From positions 248,001-312,000 of the forward strand of contig NZ_JABEQK010000004.1 in the NCBI RefSeq assembly GCF_014174275.1: a stretch of DNA of 64,000 nucleotides. Direction: 5' to 3'. This document shows positions 57,533 to 64,000 of this stretch, in pieces. Every line of letters begins with the position of its first letter. Within the stretch, counting starts at the first letter, position 1. The notes beneath the pieces are model-generated. The model was not told where the DNA came from. It did not search any database and saw only the letters and a list, made by a program, of their open reading frames with translations. Origin of the DNA: Gluconacetobacter takamatsuzukensis. Lineage in GTDB: Bacteria > Pseudomonadota > Alphaproteobacteria > Acetobacterales > Acetobacteraceae. Both the position numbers and the translations under genes were made by a program.

Positions 57533-57934
57533 GATTGAAACTTCCTGGGCGCGCCGCCGGACCATCCCGCGCGGTCGCGGGAACACATCATATGTGCGGG
57601 GCGCCCGGTCAAGGGCACGAGTCGGAGCACTGGGGGCGTGACAGCGTCATCGTGCGGCAAACCTCCCTCGCATTACGGGGCGGGACGCGGCGGCGTCGTT
57701 ACCTGCCTCATGAGGTAAAAATACGGGGGCTCTTGTCAAGGCAAGTTTCCGAGTCCCGGGCAAAAACCCTTCCGTATGTCGTGCCGCGGGCCGCGTGACA
57801 TCGTTTTTTATCGTCTTGTCAAACGATTGCCTTATAAACGGGTCAGACGTGCCGTTCGGGGCGAGGCGGCATGCGAACGATGGACCGGCCGGACCGTTGA
57901 GTGGGACGAAGCGCAGGAACGGGACAGGGATACA
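57533..57934. other. Divergent region between miaB and tamA
   Basis: About 400 bp carrying the promoters of miaB (leftward) and tamA (rightward). A short hairpin TTACCT-AGGTAA (57699-57704 with 57713-57718) and AT-rich stretches at 57800-57838 (including TTATAA) are visible, but no promoter with correct spacing stands out. The tamA frame stays open through the right half, so the gene could begin as early as 57776. Confidence 0.4.
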
Positions 57935-59956
57935 TTGGCAGCGGTGCGGCGACGTTGCGTGAGTGCGCGACGAAGAGCGGACAGGACAGATCGGCCGGAC
58001 CATCGGGGCTGGGGCGCATGGTACGGCTACCCCGCGCGCCGGAGCGGTTCTGCCATTGCCGGGGGCGTTCTTGCGATCGCGCTGTGCTGGCCGGGCGATA
58101 GCGTTCTGGGTGCCGACCCGCAGACCTATACCACCACCATCACCCCGACGGGCGCGGCCGAGCTGGATGCCGCGATCAGCGCCTCGTCCAGCCTGCTGTC
58201 CCTGCAGAAGACCCACGCCGTCAGCCCGTTCGCCCTGGCCGGGCGCATCCGCAACGATTACGGCCGGTTGCGGACCGCGCTGGAAAGCTACGGCTATTAC
58301 GCCCCCACGATCCGGATCAGCGTGCGGCCCCGTGGCGAGAAGAATGCCGCACCCACCGCCCCGATGGACGGGGCCGACCCGCGGCTGCCGGAATGGCTGC
58401 TGGCGATCCCCAAGGGGCAGGCCGTGCAGGTGACGATTACGCCGACACGGGGCGAGATCTTCCGGCTGGGCCATGTGATGCTGGTACGGGCATCGGGCGA
58501 CGGGACCGGGCCCGTGGTCCTCAATTCTCTGGAAAGCAAGGCGTTCGGGGTGAAGGCCGGCCAGCCGGCCGTCGCCTCCGACGTGCTGGCGGCAGCGACG
58601 AACCTGCAGGCCGAACTGAAGGAGGAAGGACACGCGCTGGCGCGGGTCGAGACGCCCAAGGCGTGGTTGCGGCCGGCGACCAACACGCTGGATGTCGAAT
58701 ATACGGTGCGGAGCGGCCCGGTGGTGACCATCGGTGCCATCAGCCTGTCGGGCATGACGCGCACGCACCCCGCCTATATCGCGCGGCGGATCACCATGCA
58801 TCCCAACGACCTGTACCAGCCCTCGCGGATCGAATCCGCCCGGCAGGACCTAGCGGGGCTGGGCGTGTTTTCCGACGTGCAGGTCAATGACGTGCCGCCG
58901 CTGACGGCCGGCCAGCAGATGCCGCTGTCGCTGGACTTCAAGGAAGGCAAGGTCCGGATGGTGGCGGTGCAGGGCGGCTATTCCACCGACCTGGGCGGGC
59001 GGGGCGGCGTGAGCTGGACGCATCGCAACATCTTCGGCAATGCCGAGCGCCTGCGCCTGACGGCCCTGGTGACGGGGCTGGGCGGATCGGCGCAGCAGGG
59101 GCTGGGCTACGATGTCTATGTCGACCTGATGAAGCCGGATTTCGGGTCGCGGGACCAGAATCTGAGCGTGCGGGTCGAAGGCATTCGCCAGCTTCTCTAT
59201 TCCTATCGCCAGACGGCGCTGCTGGTGCGGGCGGGCGTGGTGCGCAAGCTGGGGCAGCGCTGGACCGCGTCGTTCGAGGGGCAGGCCGAACAGGAACAGA
59301 TCGAGCAGATGGGGATGGTGAACGATTACACCATCGTTTCGCTGCCGCTGTCGGCGACCTATGACAGTACCGGGCTGAACAACCCGATCGACCCGGCCAC
59401 CCATGGCGTCCGGGTGGCCGCCAGTGTGACGCCCTCGGCCTCGCTGGTCGACGGCATGTCGTTCTTCACCATCATGCAGATGAATGCCTCGACCTATTTC
59501 GACCTGACTCATCTGGGCATTTCCCGGCCCGGCCGCAGCGTCATCGCGGTGCGCGGCATCGTGGGCAGCGTGCAGGGGGCCTCGACCTTCGACATTCCGC
59601 CCGACCAGCGCCTGTATGCCGGCGGCAGCGCGACCGTGCGCGGCTTCCGCTACCAGGGCGTCGGGCCGCAGTTCGCCGGCAGCAAATATGCGATCGGCGG
59701 CACGTCGATGGATGCCGGATCGGTTGAATTCCGCCAGAGGCTGTTCCGCAGTTTCGGCGGAGCGGTGTTTGCGGATGCGGGCCAGGTAGGCACCGGCAGC
59801 CGGCCGTTGCAGGGCACGCTGCGGGTCGGGGCGGGTGCCGGCGTGCGGTACTATACGCCGATCGGCCCGGTGAGGGTGGACCTGGCCGTGCCGCTCAACC
59901 GGCCGAAGCGCGGCGATACGTGGGAACTCTATCTCGGTCTGGGGGAAACCTTCTGA
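57935..59956 (+). CDS. tamA: Outer-membrane translocation/assembly protein TamA (Omp85 family)
   Basis: About 673 residues if started at the TTG at 57935. A signal sequence (SAIAGGVLAIALCWPGDSVLGAD) precedes POTRA-type repeats (IFRLGHVMLVRASGDG, VVTIGAISLSGMTRTHPAYIARR) and the Omp85 beta-barrel. The barrel includes RLYAGGSATVRGFRYQGVGP, with the VRGF motif, and a last strand ending in aromatic Phe (ELYLGLGETF). With TamB it inserts proteins into the outer membrane. The start is uncertain: ATG 57776, TTG 57935 and GTG 57959 are all in frame. Its stop overlaps tamB by one base (TGATG). Confidence 0.9.
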   Translation: MAAVRRRCVSARRRADRTDRPDHRGWGAWYGYPARRSGSAIAGGVLAIALCWPGDSVLGADPQTYTTTITPTGAAELDAAISASSSLLSLQKTHAVSPFALAGRIRNDYGRLRTALESYGYYAPTIRISVRPRGEKNAAPTAPMDGADPRLPEWLLAIPKGQAVQVTITPTRGEIFRLGHVMLVRASGDGTGPVVLNSLESKAFGVKAGQPAVASDVLAAATNLQAELKEEGHALARVETPKAWLRPATNTLDVEYTVRSGPVVTIGAISLSGMTRTHPAYIARRITMHPNDLYQPSRIESARQDLAGLGVFSDVQVNDVPPLTAGQQMPLSLDFKEGKVRMVAVQGGYSTDLGGRGGVSWTHRNIFGNAERLRLTALVTGLGGSAQQGLGYDVYVDLMKPDFGSRDQNLSVRVEGIRQLLYSYRQTALLVRAGVVRKLGQRWTASFEGQAEQEQIEQMGMVNDYTIVSLPLSATYDSTGLNNPIDPATHGVRVAASVTPSASLVDGMSFFTIMQMNASTYFDLTHLGISRPGRSVIAVRGIVGSVQGASTFDIPPDQRLYAGGSATVRGFRYQGVGPQFAGSKYAIGGTSMDAGSVEFRQRLFRSFGGAVFADAGQVGTGSRPLQGTLRVGAGAGVRYYTPIGPVRVDLAVPLNRPKRGDTWELYLGLGETF

Positions 59957-62900
59957 TGGCGCCGGAGACTTCGCCCCCGTCCGCTGCCCCCCCGCCTGCC
60001 GCACGCGCGCGGCGCTGGCCCAGGATCGTCGCCTGGACCCTCGGCCTGCTGGCCGGCGTGCCGCTGGCGGTGGCGGTGCTGGGCTTGGTGGCGATCCTGA
60101 TCGTGGCCAATACCGGGTGGGGCCGCCATTCCATCGCGCGCCAGACGGCGGAACTGACCGGCGGCGCGGTGACGCTGGACGGGATTTCGGGCCGCTTCCC
60201 CGATGCGCTGCGCATTGCCCATATCGGGCTCAACGACCGCAAGGGAACGTGGCTGTCGATCGACGGGCTGGAACTGGACTGGCGGCCGACCCACCTGCTG
60301 GCCCGGCAGGCGCGGGTCGACCGGCTGTCGATCGCGCGGCTGGCCATTCCGCGCCTTCAGGCGGAAAGTGGTACGAAATCGACCACCAGCAGCAAGGGCG
60401 GCAGCAGTTTCGACCTGGCGATCGACCTGCGTGCCGTCCATATCGGGCGGATCGAGGTCGGCGCCGCGCTCGCGGGGACCGATGCCGCGTTTTCGCTCGA
60501 TGGCACTGCGCACCTGGCCCATCTCGCGCCCGTGCTGGATGGGCTGAGCGTGGCGACGCTGCCCACCGCCGCGATCGACCTGACCCTGAAGCGCCTGGAT
60601 CGCGTGGGGGCGTTGACCCTGCGGACGCAGATCGAGCCGGGGCGGCTCGGGCTGCATCTGGCGGCGGACGAAGGGCCGGGCGGTTTTGCCAGCACGTCGG
60701 GGCTGGAGCCGCTGGACCCGCTGCATCTCGCGCTCGACCTGGACGGGCCGAGGACCGCGAACCATCTGGCATTCGCGTTGAAGTCTGGTGATATATCATC
60801 TAATATCAATGGAATAGTTGATTTTATAAACGTAAAATCTCAGCTTTCGATCATGGCGCGTGCGCCCCACATGACTGTGCGCGACGGGATCGGCTGGCAG
60901 AATCTGGTCCTGGACGCGCATGTGTCGGGCGATGTGCATCATCCGGTCGGGCAAGGACATCTGACGCTGGACCAGCCGATGGCGGCGGGGGTGGCGGCCA
61001 GCCGGATCTTGGTCGATTTCGAGGGGCATGAGGCGACGGGCGGCCAGCCTTCGGACGCGCGGGTGCATGCCGCGATCGATGCGCTGTCGATCCCCGGCAG
61101 CCATCCCGGCCTGTTCGCTGCCGCGCCGCTGACGCTGGACCTGTTCCTGCATCCCGACGATGCGGGCTGGCCGCTGGATGTCCGGCTGGACCATACGCTG
61201 CTGCATCTGGCGGGGCGGGTGATGACCGCGACGCCGGCGCATGGGACATTCGACCTGGACGTGCCCGCGCTGGCGCCGCTGGCGGAGGCGGGAGGCACCG
61301 ACCTGGCGGGCCGGCTGGGCCTGCACGGCGTCTTCGCCATGCCAGCGCGGCCGGGTGATGCGGCCACGCTGGCGCTGGACGGACCGCTGTCGATCACCGG
61401 CGGCCTGCGGCAGGCCGTGTCGCTGGTAGGGGCCGACGGCAAGATTTCGCTGCGTGCGGCCATGCAGCAGGCGGTCGGCGACCATCCGGCCCTGCTGCGG
61501 ATCGACCGGCTGGCGCTGGACGGGCAGGCGGTGCATCTGGCGGTATCGGGCAGCCGGACGAGCGCCCCCACGGCGGATCCGGTCGCGGGCGGAAAGGCCG
61601 GCCCGGCGGTGAATGCCACCGCGCAACTGGCGGTCGACGATCTGCGGCGGGCCTCGCCGGCGGTGCGTGGGCAGGCGGGGCTGACGCTGGCGGTCGACGG
61701 GCCGCTGAGCGACCTGTCGGCCACCGCGCATCTGGAGGGGCAACTGGGTACCGCCGAGATGCCGGTGGGGCCGATCATGCTCGATGCCGTCTTCCATCAT
61801 CTGCCCAGCCATCCGCAGGGTACCCTGATGGCGCGCGGGACGCTGGACGAGGCGCCGCTGTCGATCGCCGCCGACCTGGAGCAGGACCCGCAGGGGCGGC
61901 GGACCATCGATCTGGCGCATCTGGACTGGAAGAGCCTGTCGGGCAGCGGGCATCTGGTGCTGAATCCGCATCGGGTGACGCCGCTGGGCACGCTGGATGT
62001 GCAGATGGACCGGCTGGCCGACCTGTCGCGCCTTGTGGGGCAGCCGGTATCCGGTGCGCTGAAAGCATCGATCCGCACCGCCGAGCCGGGATCGACAGCC
62101 GGGGAGGATACCCGGCCGCCGGTCGTGACGGTGGCGATCGACGGTAATCTGGCCAGCGCGCGGGCGCGGCTGCGCAGCCTGTCGCTGGCCGGCACTGTCA
62201 CCGATCCGCTGGGGACGACGCAGACCGACATGACATTGCGGCTGGACGGGGTATCGGCCCCAGGCGTGGCAGGCGATGTGCGGGTGACCGCGCGCGGGCC
62301 GCGCGATGCGATGGCGATCGGTGCCAACGCGACCTTCCAGGCGCTTGCCGGCGCCCCGGCGGCGCTGGCCACCAGCCTGGTCGTCGATACGCCGGCGCAG
62401 TCGGTTGCCATCCGCTCGCTGGAAGCCAATGCGCGAGGCGAGACGGTGCGCCTGACGGAACCGGCCCGGATCGGGTTCGGCAAGGCGATCGGCGTCGATC
62501 ACCTACGCCTGACGCTGGCGCCCCCCGGCGTGGCGCCGGCCAGGATCGATGTCGCCGGCAGCGTGAAGCCCACGCTGGGCCTGACGGCGACGGTCGATAA
62601 CCTGACGCCCGCCATCGCGCGGCCCTTCATGCCGTCGCTGCGGGCCGACGGGACGATCAGCGCCCGGGCCAGCCTGCGCGGCACCACCGCCAGCCCCCAG
62701 GGCACGGTGACGGTGACGGCGAGGGGACTGGCCTATCACAGCGATTTCAGCGGTGCACTGCCGCCGCTGAACATGGATGCGACCGCGCAACTGGCGGGCA
62801 CCCAGGCGCGGATCGATGCCACGGCGCATGCGGGATCGCTGCTGGACCTGGCGGTGCGCGGAACCGTGCCCACCGGTTCGGCCGGGTCCATGGGGTTGCA

Positions 62901-64000
62901 GGCCGATGGCCATGTCGATCTTTCGGCGGCGAATGCCTATCTCGGCGCGCAGGGGCGGCAGGTCGAGGGCGTGGCCCGCCTGTCGCTGGCGCTGCGGGGC
63001 GCGTTGTCGGCGCCGAAAGCCTCGGGAACCGTGACCCTGACCGGGGGGCAGGTGCATGATTATGCGCAGGGAATCCAGCTGTCGAACATGCGGGGCACAG
63101 TCATCGCGCAGGATGACCGGCTGACGATCGACAACCTGTCGGCCACGGCGGGGCCGGGCAATATCGCCGTCAACGGAACGCTGGGGGCCTTTCAGCCCGG
63201 CTTGCCCATCGACCTGCGGATCACGGCGAAGAATGCCCGCCCCTTGGCCAGCGACCTGGTCACGGCGCAGGTCAATGCCGACCTGACGGTCAGGGGGGCG
63301 CTGGCGTCGCGCCTGGACGTGGCGGGGCAGGTGGTCATCCCGCATGCCGAGATCAATATTCCCAGTTCTCTGCCGCCGTCGATCGCGACGCTGGATGTGA
63401 TCCGCCCCGGCGACAAGCCGCCTTCGTCCGGGGCCGACGGGGCCGGGTTTGTCGTCGGGCTGGATGTGGCCGCGTCCTCGCCGGGGCAGATGTTCGTCCG
63501 CGGGCATGGGCTGGATGCGGAAATGAGCGGCCGGCTGCATGTCGGGGGGACGGCCGATGCCCCGGCCATCACGGGCGCGTTTACGATGCGCCGGGGCAGT
63601 TTCAACCTGGCGGGCATTTCGCTGGAATTCACGAAAGGCCAGGTGGCCTTCAACGGCACGGGCGTGACCCAGGCGATCGACCCGACGCTGGATTTCGAGG
63701 CCGAGCGCGGGACGAATGCCGGCACCGCGCAACTGATCGTCGGCGGCTATGCCAGCGCGCCCAAGATCACGTTCTCGTCCACGCCGCCGCTGTCGCAGGA
63801 CCAGATCATGGCGATGCTGCTGTTCGGTACCGACGCGCAGTCGCTGTCGACCGCGCAGATGGCCGAAATCGCGGCGGCGGTCGCGACCCTGACCGGCGGC
63901 TCGGCCTTCGACCCGCTGGGCAAGGTGCGCAGCACGCTGGGGCTGGACCGGCTGCAACTGACGGGTGGATCGGGTGTCGGCAACGGAAACAGCACCAGTG
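59956..64000 (+). CDS. tamB: Translocation and assembly module protein TamB (3' end outside window)
   Basis: The frame is open from the ATG at 59956 to the right edge, 1348 codons. A single transmembrane anchor (RIVAWTLGLLAGVPLAVAVLGLVAILIVA, residues about 23-51) is followed by the long AsmA/DUF490-like beta-taco. The conserved C-terminal part is already visible (GSFNLAGISLEFTKGQVAFNGTG, TFSSTPPLSQDQIMAMLLFG), so about 50 residues or fewer are missing. It spans the periplasm from the inner membrane to TamA. A short AT-rich stretch (about 60783-60850) interrupts otherwise very GC-rich coding text without breaking the frame. Confidence 0.93.
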   Translation, partial: MAPETSPPSAAPPPAARARRWPRIVAWTLGLLAGVPLAVAVLGLVAILIVANTGWGRHSIARQTAELTGGAVTLDGISGRFPDALRIAHIGLNDRKGTWLSIDGLELDWRPTHLLARQARVDRLSIARLAIPRLQAESGTKSTTSSKGGSSFDLAIDLRAVHIGRIEVGAALAGTDAAFSLDGTAHLAHLAPVLDGLSVATLPTAAIDLTLKRLDRVGALTLRTQIEPGRLGLHLAADEGPGGFASTSGLEPLDPLHLALDLDGPRTANHLAFALKSGDISSNINGIVDFINVKSQLSIMARAPHMTVRDGIGWQNLVLDAHVSGDVHHPVGQGHLTLDQPMAAGVAASRILVDFEGHEATGGQPSDARVHAAIDALSIPGSHPGLFAAAPLTLDLFLHPDDAGWPLDVRLDHTLLHLAGRVMTATPAHGTFDLDVPALAPLAEAGGTDLAGRLGLHGVFAMPARPGDAATLALDGPLSITGGLRQAVSLVGADGKISLRAAMQQAVGDHPALLRIDRLALDGQAVHLAVSGSRTSAPTADPVAGGKAGPAVNATAQLAVDDLRRASPAVRGQAGLTLAVDGPLSDLSATAHLEGQLGTAEMPVGPIMLDAVFHHLPSHPQGTLMARGTLDEAPLSIAADLEQDPQGRRTIDLAHLDWKSLSGSGHLVLNPHRVTPLGTLDVQMDRLADLSRLVGQPVSGALKASIRTAEPGSTAGEDTRPPVVTVAIDGNLASARARLRSLSLAGTVTDPLGTTQTDMTLRLDGVSAPGVAGDVRVTARGPRDAMAIGANATFQALAGAPAALATSLVVDTPAQSVAIRSLEANARGETVRLTEPARIGFGKAIGVDHLRLTLAPPGVAPARIDVAGSVKPTLGLTATVDNLTPAIARPFMPSLRADGTISARASLRGTTASPQGTVTVTARGLAYHSDFSGALPPLNMDATAQLAGTQARIDATAHAGSLLDLAVRGTVPTGSAGSMGLQADGHVDLSAANAYLGAQGRQVEGVARLSLALRGALSAPKASGTVTLTGGQVHDYAQGIQLSNMRGTVIAQDDRLTIDNLSATAGPGNIAVNGTLGAFQPGLPIDLRITAKNARPLASDLVTAQVNADLTVRGALASRLDVAGQVVIPHAEINIPSSLPPSIATLDVIRPGDKPPSSGADGAGFVVGLDVAASSPGQMFVRGHGLDAEMSGRLHVGGTADAPAITGAFTMRRGSFNLAGISLEFTKGQVAFNGTGVTQAIDPTLDFEAERGTNAGTAQLIVGGYASAPKITFSSTPPLSQDQIMAMLLFGTDAQSLSTAQMAEIAAAVATLTGGSAFDPLGKVRSTLGLDRLQLTGGSGVGNGNSTS

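Noticed and set aside
60796-63957. Two long leftward frames antisense to tamB
   Set aside because: tamB is continuous on the plus strand with a recognisable anchor and C-terminal domain; the antisense text is Arg/Gln-rich shadow.

Overview
The window is GC-rich chromosomal DNA from an alphaproteobacterium of the Acetobacteraceae, most probably an acetic acid bacterium close to Gluconacetobacter. The best evidence is the pairing of a citrate synthase with an AarC-type succinyl-CoA:acetate CoA-transferase around a sixA gene, as in the acetic-acid-resistance (aar) locus of Acetobacter. The remaining housekeeping genes (guaB, uvrC, pgsA, nrdAB, murI, pyrE, smc, miaB-phoH-ybeY-corC, tamAB) fit this family. 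I saw no tRNA, rRNA or CRISPR array.

Layout. (1) 1-1.9 kb: the end of a quinoprotein amine dehydrogenase cluster. It holds the tail of a probable heavy chain, a TTQ-type light chain and two related c-type cytochromes. (2) 2-9 kb: core genes (nucleoside 2-deoxyribosyltransferase, IMP dehydrogenase, RsmB-type rRNA methyltransferase, cation/proton antiporter, L,D-transpeptidase, OmpR-type response regulator). (3) 9.2-28.7 kb: a surface-polysaccharide island, lower in GC over much of its length, entered through a decayed galE. It carries a pyruvyl-transferase-like protein, a secreted beta-helix protein, heptose-nucleotide genes (gmhB, hldE), an AGE-family epimerase, a methyltransferase-like protein, two unusual GT9 heptosyltransferase-like proteins, a broken IS66 element and a Kps/Ctr/Bex-type ABC polysaccharide exporter (kpsT-M-E-D order). 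(4) 28.8-41.5 kb: DNA repair (xthA, uvrC), phospholipid synthesis (pgsA), molybdopterin synthase (moaD, moaE), class I ribonucleotide reductase behind a tandem NrdR-box pair, a methyltransferase, a polyprenyl synthase, murI, pyrE and one small unknown gene. (5) 41.5-47.2 kb: the rearranged aar-like locus (citrate synthase, sixA, chorismate mutase, metallophosphatase, membrane protein, aarC), bounded by two long-stem bidirectional terminators. (6) 47.3-57.5 kb: a tightly packed minus-strand run, miaB-phoH-ybeY-corC-bile-acid-symporter-like-dsbA-like-smc. (7) 57.9-64 kb: tamA-tamB, with tamB running off the edge.

How the genes fit together. GmhB and HldE make two or more steps of ADP-heptose synthesis, and the two GT9 proteins are the natural users of such a donor. 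The KpsTMED-like proteins would export a finished chain through an inner-membrane ABC transporter, a periplasmic co-polymerase and an outer-membrane lipoprotein channel. No KpsC/KpsS-type Kdo transferases, gmhA or hldD are present, so the pathway is incomplete within the window.

The least explained items are the two GT9 proteins, which share an extra N-terminal beta-type segment; the 501-residue pyruvyl-transferase-like protein with an added C-terminal domain; a 13-codon leader reading frame coupled to the first GT9 gene; and a 32-bp perfect palindrome between that gene and the IS66 remnant.
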